A stretch of 64,000 nt of DNA from Bacilli bacterium (GCA_017634385.1 JAGBNN010000010.1:1-64000), one strand, 5' to 3'. Shown: positions 16,738-25,665, counted from the first letter of the stretch. The notes: generated from the letters alone by a model not told the origin. Made by a program: numbers and translations.

Positions 16738-16746
16738 TGTTATAAT
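16738..16746 (+). promoter_or_regulatory. Extended -10 promoter of the HAD-like gene
   Basis: TGTTATAAT, 20 bp before the ATG at 16766. Confidence 0.55.
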
Positions 16747-16765
16747 ATTGTGACAGGTGATAACG

Positions 16766-17362
16766 ATGAATGTAATATTTTTAGATTTTGATGGAGTTAT
16801 ATCAGGACTACATGATTTTTATGATAAAAATTTTAATCGTGTTGATGAGTCTATACGAAAAGCAAATATTGAAAAAAGAATTAAAATATTAGGAGATATT
16901 TGTAAAAAATATGATTGTAAAGTTGTAATAGAATCTTCACATAAAGATTTTATAGATGAAGAAACACTAGAAACTGATGTAGATTGGATACAAGATGTAT
17001 TAAACTTATTAAAAAAATATAATATAGAATGTATAGGAAGAACACCTACTGTAAAAAAATATTCATCATTTGGTGGGTATTATCCTATATGGAAAGAATA
17101 TGAAATAAGATTATATTTATTTAGGCATCCTGAAATAGATCATTATGTAGTAATAGATGATGATGATGCACCACATTGGCTTGGTGGAAAATCAGATTTA
17201 GATAAAGTTAGAAATCATTTAGTAGAAACAGAAGATTTTAATGAAGAACATCCAGAAAAAGAAGGACTACAAGAAAAACATATCGATGAAGTAGGAGAAA
17301 AATTACAAGGAGAAAATGAAATAAAGAAGTTTGCATTAAAAAGGAAATCTCAAGAATCTTGA
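16766..17362 (+). CDS. HAD-like phosphatase, Swiss-army-knife RNA-repair type
   Basis: A 198-residue protein. FLDFDGVI at the N-terminus is the HAD nucleophile motif (Asp-x-Asp), VIESSHK supplies the second motif, and VIDDDDAP the acidic third motif. This spacing, with a Trp-rich middle, resembles the HAD domain group known from RNA-repair and polynucleotide-kinase contexts, though a simple nucleotidase is as likely. The last 50 residues are charged and probably flexible. The start is the ATG at 16766, after AGGTGAT; a GTG at 16757 lies inside that ribosome site. The stop sits in a hairpin terminator. Confidence 0.65.
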   Translation: MNVIFLDFDGVISGLHDFYDKNFNRVDESIRKANIEKRIKILGDICKKYDCKVVIESSHKDFIDEETLETDVDWIQDVLNLLKKYNIECIGRTPTVKKYSSFGGYYPIWKEYEIRLYLFRHPEIDHYVVIDDDDAPHWLGGKSDLDKVRNHLVETEDFNEEHPEKEGLQEKHIDEVGEKLQGENEIKKFALKRKSQES

Positions 17363-17371
17363 GATTTTCTT
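17345..17371 (+). terminator. Intrinsic terminator with weak T run
   Basis: AAATCTCAA/TTGAGATTT (17345-17353 with 17359-17367), loop GAATC. It contains the stop codon. The T run is short, so some read-through into topB is likely. Confidence 0.6.
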
Positions 17372-17406
17372 AATTATGTATTAAAATTATTAAAGGAGGT
17401 AAATAT

Positions 17407-19485
17407 ATGAAACTAATAATCGCGGAAAAGCCATCACTTGCTAGAAACATAGTTAATGCTATTGGTAACATGAATAAAAAAGATGGATATTTTGAAAATG
17501 ATGAATATTTAGTAACATGGGCTTTCGGTCATTTATTTACCCTTTACGATATAGAAGATTATACAAATGAAGAAGATAGAAAGTGGAAAATGAATAATTT
17601 ACCATTTTTTCCACAAGAATTTAAATTTAATTTAAAAAAAGATAATAATAAACAAATAGATCAAGGAGTATTAAAACAATTTAATATTATAAAAGAACTT
17701 TCTAATAGAGAAAATGTAGATACTATAGTAAATGCAGGAGACTCGGATAGAGAAGGAGAGATAATAGTTAGATTATGTATTAATAATGCACTTAAAAATG
17801 ATAAAAAATTAGTTAGACTTTGGCTTCCAGATCAAACACCAAAGACAGTTAATGAAGCACTTTTAAATATGAAAGATGAAGAAGAATATGATAATCTAGC
17901 TAATGAAGGATTTGCAAGAACTTATGTAGATTGGCTTTATGGAGTTAACTTAACAAGATATGCAACTTTAAAGACAGGAACTCTTTTAAGAGTAGGAAGA
18001 GTAATAGTGCCTATAGTAAAAGCAATATATGATAGAGATAAACAAATAGAAGAATTTGTACCTGATATATATTATGGAATAACATCAAATGAAAAGACAA
18101 ATGATGAAGAAGTAGAACTTACTTCAAAAGAAAAATTTGACAAAGAAAAACTAAAAGAAGCACAACAATTATGTGAAAAATATAATAAGGAACAAGCAAT
18201 AGTAGTAGATAAAAAGGTTAAAAAAGATATACTTAATCCACCTAAATTATATTCACTTACAAAACTTCAAAATTATTTGGGTAAAAAGTATAAAATGCCA
18301 ATGGATAAGTCACTAGCTATAGTACAAAAATTATATGAAGAAGGATATTTAACATATCCAAGAACAAACTCAGAATATTTAGCAACTAATGAAAAAGATA
18401 AAATAAAAGAAATAATTAATATAGTTTCTAAACTAGGTTATAAAGTAAAATTTAAAGATAAAAAAACTATCTTTGATGATTCTAAAATAGAATCACACTC
18501 AGCACTAACTCCAACTTATAAAATACCTAAAAAAGAAAATATGAGTGAAGATGAAATAAAAGTATATACAGCAGTTATGAGAAGATTTGCAGCAGTATTT
18601 TCTATGGAAGATTGTAAAATAGAAAAAACTGAAATAAAAATTAAGTTAGGAGATTTAGAAGAATTTACATTAAAAGGAAATGTAATAATAGAAAAAGGAT
18701 GGACTAAATACGATGAATCATCTAAAAATGATAAAATACTTCCTAACTTAAATATAGGAGATATAGTAAATATAAAATTTGAACCAAAAGAAAAAAAGAA
18801 AAGTCCTCCAAAACATTATACAATAGAAACATTAAATAATTATCTAAAAAATCCTTTTAAAGAAGATAAACAAAAAATAGATGAAGAAAATGAAGATGAC
18901 ACTGAAGATTACAAAGCAATATTTGAAGGATTAGAATTAGGTACAGAAGCTACAAGAACAGGTATAATAAACAATGCTATTAATAGTAAGTATATTGAGC
19001 TTAAAAAAGATGTTTATTATATATTACCAGGTGGAAAATATTTAATAGAAGAATTATCTAATATGAATATATCTATGGATAAATATAAAACTAGTGAACT
19101 AGGTAAAGGTCTTAAAAATGTTTATAAAGGAAATATAAAAATAGATGACGTAGTTAATTTAACAGAAGATGAAATAAAAGAAGTATTTGATAATCATAGT
19201 AATGATACAGGATTATATATGGAAAAAATAGGAACTTGTCCATTATGTGGAAAAGATGTAGTAAAAGGAAGATATAATTATGGTTGCCTTGGATATAAAG
19301 AGGGGTGTAATTTTAAAATAAGTTTTAATATATGTAAAAAAATAATAACTAAAGAAATAGCAAAAGAATTATTAACTAATAAGACAACAAAAGAAATAGA
19401 AGGATTTATATCTAAAAATAATAAAGAGTTTAAAGGAAAGTTAAAACTAGAAGAAGATGGTAAAACAAGTTTTGTTTTTGATTAA
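17407..19485 (+). CDS. topB: DNA topoisomerase III
   Basis: A 692-residue type IA topoisomerase that relaxes and decatenates DNA through a 5'-phosphotyrosine. Toprim motifs: IIAEKPS at the N-terminus and GDSDREGE at about 111-118. Catalytic Tyr317 in LTYPRTN. ELGTEATRTG is the conserved later motif. A single C-terminal zinc ribbon (CPLC ... C ... C) lies at about 610-640. The LIIAEKPSLARNI start and the gene size match TopB rather than TopA. TopB genes of this kind occur on both chromosomes and conjugative elements; here the neighbours are a MerR regulator and a VirD4-like ATPase, which points to the second. AAAGGAGG ribosome site. Confidence 0.92.
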   Translation: MKLIIAEKPSLARNIVNAIGNMNKKDGYFENDEYLVTWAFGHLFTLYDIEDYTNEEDRKWKMNNLPFFPQEFKFNLKKDNNKQIDQGVLKQFNIIKELSNRENVDTIVNAGDSDREGEIIVRLCINNALKNDKKLVRLWLPDQTPKTVNEALLNMKDEEEYDNLANEGFARTYVDWLYGVNLTRYATLKTGTLLRVGRVIVPIVKAIYDRDKQIEEFVPDIYYGITSNEKTNDEEVELTSKEKFDKEKLKEAQQLCEKYNKEQAIVVDKKVKKDILNPPKLYSLTKLQNYLGKKYKMPMDKSLAIVQKLYEEGYLTYPRTNSEYLATNEKDKIKEIINIVSKLGYKVKFKDKKTIFDDSKIESHSALTPTYKIPKKENMSEDEIKVYTAVMRRFAAVFSMEDCKIEKTEIKIKLGDLEEFTLKGNVIIEKGWTKYDESSKNDKILPNLNIGDIVNIKFEPKEKKKSPPKHYTIETLNNYLKNPFKEDKQKIDEENEDDTEDYKAIFEGLELGTEATRTGIINNAINSKYIELKKDVYYILPGGKYLIEELSNMNISMDKYKTSELGKGLKNVYKGNIKIDDVVNLTEDEIKEVFDNHSNDTGLYMEKIGTCPLCGKDVVKGRYNYGCLGYKEGCNFKISFNICKKIITKEIAKELLTNKTTKEIEGFISKNNKEFKGKLKLEEDGKTSFVFD

Positions 19486-19486
19486 C

Positions 19487-19517
19487 TTGACTCTCCAGTT
19501 AACTGTAATGTTATACT
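19487..19517 (+). promoter_or_regulatory. MerR-type promoter with 19-bp spacer and dyad operator
   Basis: TTGACT (19487-19492) begins one base after the topB stop. TATACT is at 19512-19517. The spacer is 19 bp, the overlong spacing that MerR activators correct by twisting DNA. The palindrome CAGTTAACTG (19496-19505) is centred in the spacer. Confidence 0.75.
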
Positions 19518-19537
19518 CGTGATGAAAGGAGGAAGAA

Positions 19538-19930
19538 ATGCTATATAAAATAGGAGATTTCTCTGATAAATGCGGTGTTAGTGTTAAAACGCTTAGATAT
19601 TATGATGAAATAGATTTATTTAAGCCAATTGAAATAGATTTGTTCACAGGATATAGATATTATAGTGATGAGCAATTGGAAGATTTAAATATAATCTTAA
19701 AACTAAAAGAAGCATCGTTTTCATTAGAAGAAATAAAAGAATATTGGAATAATTTTGATAATGATATTATGCTTAAAAAGAAACAAGAATTATTAAATCA
19801 AATAAATATATACGAAGATAAAATAAGAGAAATTGACTATTTAAGAAGTAATATTGTTAAGGGGAAAATTATTTTAAATAACAAAAAAGAAGTTAATAAT
19901 ATTAGAAAGAAAGTTATAGAAAAGAGGTAA
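19538..19930 (+). CDS. MerR-family transcriptional regulator
   Basis: A 130-residue protein: winged helix-turn-helix in residues 3-70 (IGDFSDKCGVSVKTLRYYDEI, then GYRYYSDEQL) and a short coiled coil (about 85-115). There is no C-terminal effector domain beyond a few basic residues, so it is shorter than multidrug-type MerR proteins. The promoter in front of it has the 19-bp spacer and dyad that a MerR protein binds, so autoregulation is very likely. It is 3 bp upstream of the VirD4-like gene and probably controls it. Confidence 0.87.
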   Translation: MLYKIGDFSDKCGVSVKTLRYYDEIDLFKPIEIDLFTGYRYYSDEQLEDLNIILKLKEASFSLEEIKEYWNNFDNDIMLKKKQELLNQINIYEDKIREIDYLRSNIVKGKIILNNKKEVNNIRKKVIEKR

Positions 19931-19933
19931 ATT

Positions 19934-20953
19934 ATGAAAAATACAAATTTAATATTAGGAAAAATAGGTGTAGGTAAAACTACAGGAATTATGTTTAATG
20001 AAATAAAAGAATTAATTCAAAAGGAAGAAAATTTATTAATTGTAGATAATAAAGAAGAATACTATAAGACATTTGGGAAAGAACTAAAAGAAAAAGGATA
20101 TAATACATTAATTATAAATTTAAAAGATACCACTAAATCAAATGGATTTAATCCACTTTTACTTCCATATAAATTATATAAAAATGGAAATAAAGATACA
20201 GCTATTAAAATAATAAATAATTTTTCAAGAAGTATAATGCATAATGAAAAAGCAATGGATCCATTTTGGACAGATTCAGCAGCAAATTATTTAACAGGAT
20301 TAATATTAATATTATTTAAAGAAGGAAACGAAGAAGAAATAAATTTAGGTAGTGTACAAATGATGATGTCACTTGCAGATAAAAATGGTGATAAATTCAA
20401 AGAATATGTTAATAAATTAGATGTTATATCACCAGAATATACATTTGTAAGTCCAACAGCGCTTGCACCATTAGAAACAAAAGGTGGAATAGTTTCAGTA
20501 TTAAAAATGGAACTTACTAAATATACATCTACTGAAAATTTATTAAATTTACTTTGTACAAATGAAATAGATTTAACTAATATAAATAATAAAACAGCAA
20601 TATTTATAATAAGTAATAATGAATATAGTAAATTAACTAGTGTAGTAATAAGTGAAGTTATTAATTCTAATAATAAATATACTTATATATTAGATAATTC
20701 TGATTCATTTGGAAAAATTATAGAATTAGATGATTTACTTGAAAATGCTACAGTAGATAATCAAAAAATATATATGGTATCAAGAAATATAGAAAATATA
20801 ACTATTAAATATGGTAAAAATATTTTAGATAGATTTGAAAATGTAATGAATGTTGAAGTGGGAACTTCATTAGAAACAGTAGGAGAATTTAATGAACATC
20901 CATCATTAAATAAAAATAATAATTCTTACTTTAATCTAATGAATATATTATAA
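19934..20953 (+). CDS. VirD4/TraG-like ATPase
   Basis: A 339-residue P-loop ATPase. The N-terminus NLILGKIGVGKTTG is a Walker A. The segments SNGFNPLLLPY and AMDPFWTDSAANYLTGLI are hallmarks of the VirD4/TraG/TraD type IV coupling proteins, which feed DNA to a conjugation channel. Unlike full coupling proteins it has no N-terminal membrane helices and is shorter (usually 500-700), so it is a cytosolic version, perhaps degenerate. No relaxase or other type IV genes lie near it. It follows the MerR gene and overlaps the next small gene in TAATG. Function today is uncertain. Confidence 0.75.
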   Translation: MKNTNLILGKIGVGKTTGIMFNEIKELIQKEENLLIVDNKEEYYKTFGKELKEKGYNTLIINLKDTTKSNGFNPLLLPYKLYKNGNKDTAIKIINNFSRSIMHNEKAMDPFWTDSAANYLTGLILILFKEGNEEEINLGSVQMMMSLADKNGDKFKEYVNKLDVISPEYTFVSPTALAPLETKGGIVSVLKMELTKYTSTENLLNLLCTNEIDLTNINNKTAIFIISNNEYSKLTSVVISEVINSNNKYTYILDNSDSFGKIIELDDLLENATVDNQKIYMVSRNIENITIKYGKNILDRFENVMNVEVGTSLETVGEFNEHPSLNKNNNSYFNLMNIL

Positions 20954-21069
20954 TGAATAAAATACGAGTAAAAAAATATTATTTATATAATTTAAAAAGA
21001 GATTTGTTAGAAGAAAAAAGAAAAACTTTAGTAAAAGAAGATGTAAAAAAATTAATATTAAAGATGTAA
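20953..21069 (+). CDS. 38-residue basic protein
   Basis: A short frame that starts in the TAATG overlap with the VirD4-like gene and ends in a terminator. The product is Lys/Arg-rich, with a Tyr-containing start (MNKIRVKKYYLYN) and a helical charged end. Its stop codon is inside the left arm of the terminator stem. No separate ribosome site, so it would depend on translational coupling. It may be a true small protein or a remnant of a longer gene. Confidence 0.45.
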   Translation: MNKIRVKKYYLYNLKRDLLEEKRKTLVKEDVKKLILKM

Positions 21070-21086
21070 TTTTTTACATCTTTTTT
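21060..21086 (+). terminator. Intrinsic terminator of the topB-merR-virD4 region
   Basis: AAAGATGTAA/TTACATCTTT (21060-21069 with 21074-21083), loop TTTT, T run to 21086. Confidence 0.85.
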
Positions 21087-21117
21087 AATATAATTAAATT
21101 AAAGATAAAATAAATTG

Positions 21118-21145
21118 TTGAAACTTGATTAATTTATGATATACT
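21118..21145 (+). promoter_or_regulatory. Promoter of the WG-repeat-like membrane protein gene
   Basis: TTGAAA (21118-21123), 16-bp spacer, TATACT (21140-21145) with TGA before it (extended -10). Confidence 0.65.
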
Positions 21146-21169
21146 TAAAAATAAGAGGAGTGTATAAAT

Positions 21170-23191
21170 ATGGCTAAAAAAGAAAAAAAGGAAGAAATAG
21201 TTGAAAAAACTGAAGAAAAAGAAGAAAAAGTTGAAACAACTAAAGAAAAGGAAGAAAAAGTAGCAGAAATAGATGCTGCTATAACTAAATTAGAAAAAGA
21301 AAAAAATAATAATTTAAAAAATTTAGTTATTAAAATTATAATCGCTGCTATAATTATTTTTTTAGTGATTATAGGAGGTAAATGTTTATTTAACAAATTA
21401 AACAAAAACGATGAAATATCTGGAGTTAAAAAGATATTAAGTCCAAAATATACTGATGTAAGTTGCTTAGATACATCATGCAATGGAATTATGGCGATAG
21501 AAGGAAATAAATTAAGTGACTATAGAGTATTATTATTTAATTCAAAAGGTAAAAGAATTGCAAATTATAAAACTACTTATGATAATAAAAATAAAATGGT
21601 TGAAACACCAATTGAAGTAACAGATAAGTACTTTATAGCAACTTCATCATTAGAAGGAACAACAAAAGTAAATAAATATATTATAAAAGATTCAAAAGGT
21701 AAAAATTTATTTAAAACATCAAATAAATTAAAAGTAGTTAATGAAAATTTTATATCAATGAAAGAAGAAAAGTCATATTCGTTAATTACAAGCACTGGAA
21801 AATCAGTATATAAAAATATAAAAGATATATTTACTTATGTAGATGGAGATTATATAAGAGTTGAAACATCTGATTCAGCAGTTATCTTAAATAGAAAAGG
21901 TGACGTAGTATTAGATGGATATAAAGTAGCAAAAGTATTATATGAAGATGATTATAAAACAGCATATGGATTTATAGTAAAAAATATAAAAGAAGATGTA
22001 TATAACTATTATTTATTTAGTAAGAAAGAAATAGTTGGTGATTCATTTTCATCTTATTCACAAATTGCTTCTACACAAGATTATAGAATAACAAAGAAAG
22101 AAAATAATAAAACTGTTTCATATATATTACATAAAAATGGTAAACAAGAACAAACAGAATCAGTAACAGAATATGTAGAAAATATAAAATCTAAATTAGA
22201 TAGTGATAAGTATACAATATATGAAAATAGTATATATGATGCAAAACAAAAAGAAATTGCAGTTGATAATAAAGAAACAAAAGAATTTGGAATATTAAAT
22301 GTAGATTCAAATAAATTTACTAAAATATATAAATATAATAAAGATAAAAAATATTTCTATTCATCAGTAAGTAAAATAAGTAATGAAGATCAAAAATATT
22401 CATACTTAAAAATAACTTGCTCAAAATATTATTGTGATAAAGCAACAACTATAATATATAATTTAAATGATAAAAAAATAGCATATAGTGTAGATGATTT
22501 AACTATAGGAAGTTATAAAGAATACAAAGATGGATATAAAGTAGTTAGATTCTATTCATTAACAGGAAATAAATATTCAAATAAATATGTAGCATTTGAT
22601 AAAAATAATAAGGAGCTTACAATATCTGATAATAATATAGTTATTATTGATAAAGACTTATTAGTAGGTAGTGAAGCAACATATTATTTAGCATTATATT
22701 CAGTAAAAGAAAATAAAATTATAAATAAAGAAAGAGCAACTGTAATAGATGCAGATGGCGTAATTGCATATAGAGAAACAGATAAAAATGAAAATATAAT
22801 AGTATATAATTCAAAAGGAAAACAATTGATTAAAATTATGTCATCAAGTTATATAGGATTTAGTAATAATAATTATATATATACTGAAGATAAAGATTTA
22901 AAAATATTAAATATTAAAAAAGGTAAAGTATATAAATATAGATTAAAAGATAATGAAAAATTAAATAATATTGCTGGAGAAATAATTAAACCATTTAATG
23001 GAGCAATATTTATTAATAATACAAATGATAAATATACTAAAGTACTTAATTTTAAAGGTAATACTATGAAAAAAATTGGTAAAGCAGAAATTTCTTCTGT
23101 AGGATATAATTCAAAAGAAGGAAATGCATATATAATTGTAAGAAGAACATCTGGAAAAGGAAGTCAATACGGTTTATATATTGCAAAATAA
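21170..23191 (+). CDS. Single-pass membrane protein with propeller-like outside domain
   Basis: A 673-residue protein with a highly charged Lys/Glu cytoplasmic N-terminus (1-48), one membrane helix (about 51-73), and a large extracytoplasmic domain of repeated beta units such as VLLFNSKGKRI, KYIIKDSKGKNLF, SLITSTGKSVY, VILNRKGDVVL, YILHKNGKQEQ and IIVYNSKGKQL. These resemble WG-type or beta-propeller blades (strand, Asn/Ser-Lys-Gly-Lys turn, strand). Three Cys pairs are visible (CLDTSCNG, CSKYYC). No catalytic motif is recognised. It may sense or bind a wall or surface ligand. It ends in a strong terminator. Confidence 0.65.
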   Translation: MAKKEKKEEIVEKTEEKEEKVETTKEKEEKVAEIDAAITKLEKEKNNNLKNLVIKIIIAAIIIFLVIIGGKCLFNKLNKNDEISGVKKILSPKYTDVSCLDTSCNGIMAIEGNKLSDYRVLLFNSKGKRIANYKTTYDNKNKMVETPIEVTDKYFIATSSLEGTTKVNKYIIKDSKGKNLFKTSNKLKVVNENFISMKEEKSYSLITSTGKSVYKNIKDIFTYVDGDYIRVETSDSAVILNRKGDVVLDGYKVAKVLYEDDYKTAYGFIVKNIKEDVYNYYLFSKKEIVGDSFSSYSQIASTQDYRITKKENNKTVSYILHKNGKQEQTESVTEYVENIKSKLDSDKYTIYENSIYDAKQKEIAVDNKETKEFGILNVDSNKFTKIYKYNKDKKYFYSSVSKISNEDQKYSYLKITCSKYYCDKATTIIYNLNDKKIAYSVDDLTIGSYKEYKDGYKVVRFYSLTGNKYSNKYVAFDKNNKELTISDNNIVIIDKDLLVGSEATYYLALYSVKENKIINKERATVIDADGVIAYRETDKNENIIVYNSKGKQLIKIMSSSYIGFSNNNYIYTEDKDLKILNIKKGKVYKYRLKDNEKLNNIAGEIIKPFNGAIFINNTNDKYTKVLNFKGNTMKKIGKAEISSVGYNSKEGNAYIIVRRTSGKGSQYGLYIAK

Positions 23192-23218
23192 AAAGTTCTA
23201 GTTATAGAACTTTTTTTT
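23191..23218 (+). terminator. Intrinsic terminator
   Basis: AAAAGTTCTA/TAGAACTTTT (23191-23200 with 23205-23214), loop GTTA, T run to 23218. Confidence 0.85.
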
Positions 23219-23219
23219 A

Positions 23220-23228
23220 TGTTATAAT
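23220..23228 (+). promoter_or_regulatory. Extended -10 promoter of the ABC-F gene
   Basis: TGTTATAAT one base after the T run, 17 bp before the ATG at 23245. Confidence 0.6.
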
Positions 23229-23244
23229 TAAATAGGTGATGAAC

Positions 23245-24834
23245 ATGTTACAAGTAAATAATTTATCTTTAAAATTCAATACTAGAGTATTATTTGAAGA
23301 CGTTAATTTAAAATTTGAAAAAGGAAATTGCTATGGAGTAATAGGAGCAAATGGTGCAGGAAAATCAACATTTTTAAAAGTACTTAGTGGAGAACTTGAT
23401 TCAACAACAGGTGATGTAATTATATCTAAGGGTGAAAGAATGTCTGTTTTAAAACAAGATCATAATGCTTATGATGAATATAATGTTATAGAAACAGTAA
23501 TCGCAGGTAATGAAAAATTATATCAAATTATGAAAGAAAAAGATGCAATATATGCTAAAGAAGATTTTAGTGAAATGGATGGAATAAAAGCAGGAGAATT
23601 AGAGGCAGAGTTTGCAGATTTAAATGGATGGAATGCAGAAAGTGATGCAGCAATATTATTAAATGGATTAGGTCTTGATAATAGTTATTCAACTAAATTA
23701 ATGAAAGAATTATCTGGTGTAGAAAAGGTAAAAGTACTACTTGCACGTGCCCTTTTTGGTGATCCAGATATACTAATATTAGATGAACCAACTAACTATC
23801 TTGATATAGAAGCTAAAATGTGGCTTGAAGAATTTTTAATTAATTTTAATAATACAGTAATAGTAGTATCACATGATAGACATTTTTTAAACAAAGTATG
23901 TACTCATATGCTTGATATAGATTATGGAAAAATTACTATGTTTATAGGTAATTATGACTTTTGGTATGAATCAAGTCAGTTAATATTAAAACAAATGAAA
24001 GAATCAAATAAAAAGAAAGAAGAAAAAATAAAAGAATTAAAAGACTTTATTGCGAGATTTTCGGCAAATGCATCTAAATCAAAACAAGCAACATCTAGAA
24101 AAAAATCTCTAGAAAAAATAGAACTTGAAGAAATGAAAGCATCTTCAAGAAAATATCCATATGTAAATTTTGAAATAGAAAGAGATTTAGGTAAAGATGT
24201 ATTAGAACTTAAAAATATAAGTAAAACTATAGATGGACAAGTAGTATTAAAGAATATGAATCTTATTATTAATACAAATGATAAAGTAGGTTTTGTAGGA
24301 CAAAATGAACTTGCTATAACAACTTTATTCCAAATAATAAGTGGAGAATTAAAGCCAGATTCAGGAGAAGTTATTTGGGGAACAACAGTAAAATATGATT
24401 ATTTTCCTAAAAATCATGATAAATATTTTAATAATGATTTAGACTTAATTGATTTCTTAAGACAATTTTCAAAGAATCAAGAAGAACCTTTTATAAGAGG
24501 CTTCTTAGGAAGAATGTTATTTACTCAAGAAGAAGTATTAAAAAAAGTAAAAGTATTATCAGGTGGAGAAAGAGTAAGATGTATGCTTTCTAAATTAATG
24601 CTTTCTGGAGCTAATGTACTTATATTAGATGATCCAACTAACCATTTAGATATAGAATCAATAACATCATTAAATAAAGGAATGAATGAATATAAAGGAT
24701 CAATCTTATTTTCATCTCATGATCATCAACTTTTATCAACAGTAGCAAATAGAATAATAGAATTTAAAGAAGATGGAAAATATATAGATAAAATGATGAG
24801 TTATGATGAGTACTTAGAAAGGGAAAATAAATGA
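23245..24834 (+). CDS. ABC-F family ATPase (YkpA-like)
   Basis: A 529-residue soluble protein with two ABC domains joined by the charged linker of the ABC-F family, which acts on the ribosome rather than in membranes. Domain 1 is regular: GANGAGKST, LSGVEKVKV (signature) and LILDEPTNYLD. Domain 2 is unusual: the Walker A position reads GQNELAITTL, without the Lys, and its Walker B is LILDDPTNHLD (Asp in place of the catalytic Glu), while the signature LSGGERVR is intact. I recall similar changes in YkpA-type members. The start is the ATG at 23245, after AGGTGAT; the upstream GTG and ATG lie in the ribosome site. The stop overlaps the next gene by ATGA. Confidence 0.88.
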   Translation: MLQVNNLSLKFNTRVLFEDVNLKFEKGNCYGVIGANGAGKSTFLKVLSGELDSTTGDVIISKGERMSVLKQDHNAYDEYNVIETVIAGNEKLYQIMKEKDAIYAKEDFSEMDGIKAGELEAEFADLNGWNAESDAAILLNGLGLDNSYSTKLMKELSGVEKVKVLLARALFGDPDILILDEPTNYLDIEAKMWLEEFLINFNNTVIVVSHDRHFLNKVCTHMLDIDYGKITMFIGNYDFWYESSQLILKQMKESNKKKEEKIKELKDFIARFSANASKSKQATSRKKSLEKIELEEMKASSRKYPYVNFEIERDLGKDVLELKNISKTIDGQVVLKNMNLIINTNDKVGFVGQNELAITTLFQIISGELKPDSGEVIWGTTVKYDYFPKNHDKYFNNDLDLIDFLRQFSKNQEEPFIRGFLGRMLFTQEEVLKKVKVLSGGERVRCMLSKLMLSGANVLILDDPTNHLDIESITSLNKGMNEYKGSILFSSHDHQLLSTVANRIIEFKEDGKYIDKMMSYDEYLERENK

Positions 24835-25118
24835 ATTTAGAAGATCAATATAAATTATTAGTTGAAAGTTATTACGGAATAGAATTAATAGATGAATATG
24901 ACTTAAAAGTATATATGTTAAAGCAAATAGATAAAATGATAATTGATTTTAAGAATGCATATGATGTTGATAAAGATAATAAAATCAAAGAATATGTAAT
25001 AAATAAAGTTAGTGATAAAACTAAACTTCAATCAAGTCTAATAACATTAAATCAAATAAATGGACCTATGGATTTAATATTATTAATTAGAAAAAGATTA
25101 AAAAATTTGCAAAATTAA
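24831..25118 (+). CDS. Hypothetical 95-residue protein
   Basis: A small, mostly helical protein with no membrane segment, overlapping the end of the ABC-F gene in ATGA and so translated with it. Not recognised. The context suggests a cytosolic helper or merely a co-transcribed housekeeping gene. It has GAAAGGG before its ATG. Confidence 0.6.
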   Translation: MNLEDQYKLLVESYYGIELIDEYDLKVYMLKQIDKMIIDFKNAYDVDKDNKIKEYVINKVSDKTKLQSSLITLNQINGPMDLILLIRKRLKNLQN

Positions 25119-25126
25119 TAAAAATG

Positions 25127-25134
25127 TGTATAAT
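25127..25134 (+). promoter_or_regulatory. -10 box upstream of the gene at 25159
   Basis: TGTATAAT (25127-25134). Transcription would begin around 25141, so it supports the ATG at 25159 over an upstream GTG at 25126 that lies in the promoter itself. Confidence 0.45.
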
Positions 25135-25158
25135 ATTTGCCCGAAAGAAAGGGATATT

Positions 25159-25566
25159 ATGACATTAAATAGTATTTATCCATATATGGAGAACATAGAA
25201 GATATTACAACAGCAAAAATAATATTAGAAGCTTTAAGTGATCCAAATGGATATTATTTTGGAATATATAATGATATTAAAAAAGGTATCAAAAGTAATG
25301 TAAAAGAATCTAAAATAAGAAAAATGATTAATAAATATTATGAAGACTCATTAATTGATCATTATGAATATTTAAAAGCAATATCATTTTCAAATGAAGA
25401 AAATTTATTTAGAAAACTTTTAGGACAAGAATCTTTTGCACAATCAATATCAAAAATAAAGACAACAGATGAATTAAAAAAATACTTAGAAAAAATAAAA
25501 AGTAAAAAAGGTGAAGAAATAATATCTTATGATACATATGTACCAAGATATAAACCAAAAAAATAA
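25159..25566 (+). CDS. Hypothetical helical protein
   Basis: A 135-residue cytosolic protein, mostly helical, with a Lys/Asn-rich surface and no motif recognised. The ATG at 25159 follows AAAGGGA and a nearby -10 box. It sits between the ABC-F unit and polC and has its own terminator. Confidence 0.6.
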   Translation: MTLNSIYPYMENIEDITTAKIILEALSDPNGYYFGIYNDIKKGIKSNVKESKIRKMINKYYEDSLIDHYEYLKAISFSNEENLFRKLLGQESFAQSISKIKTTDELKKYLEKIKSKKGEEIISYDTYVPRYKPKK

Positions 25567-25576
25567 TTTTACAAAC

Positions 25577-25612
25577 AAAGCAAGAAAATTAAAATTTTTC
25601 TTGCTTTTTTCT
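25577..25612 (+). terminator. Intrinsic terminator
   Basis: AAAGCAAGAAAA paired with TTTTCTTGCTTT around an AT loop, followed by a T run. Confidence 0.85.
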
Positions 25613-25665
25613 TTATAAGTTAATAAATAATTGATATAATTATATATACAGGATGGGTGGTAAGT

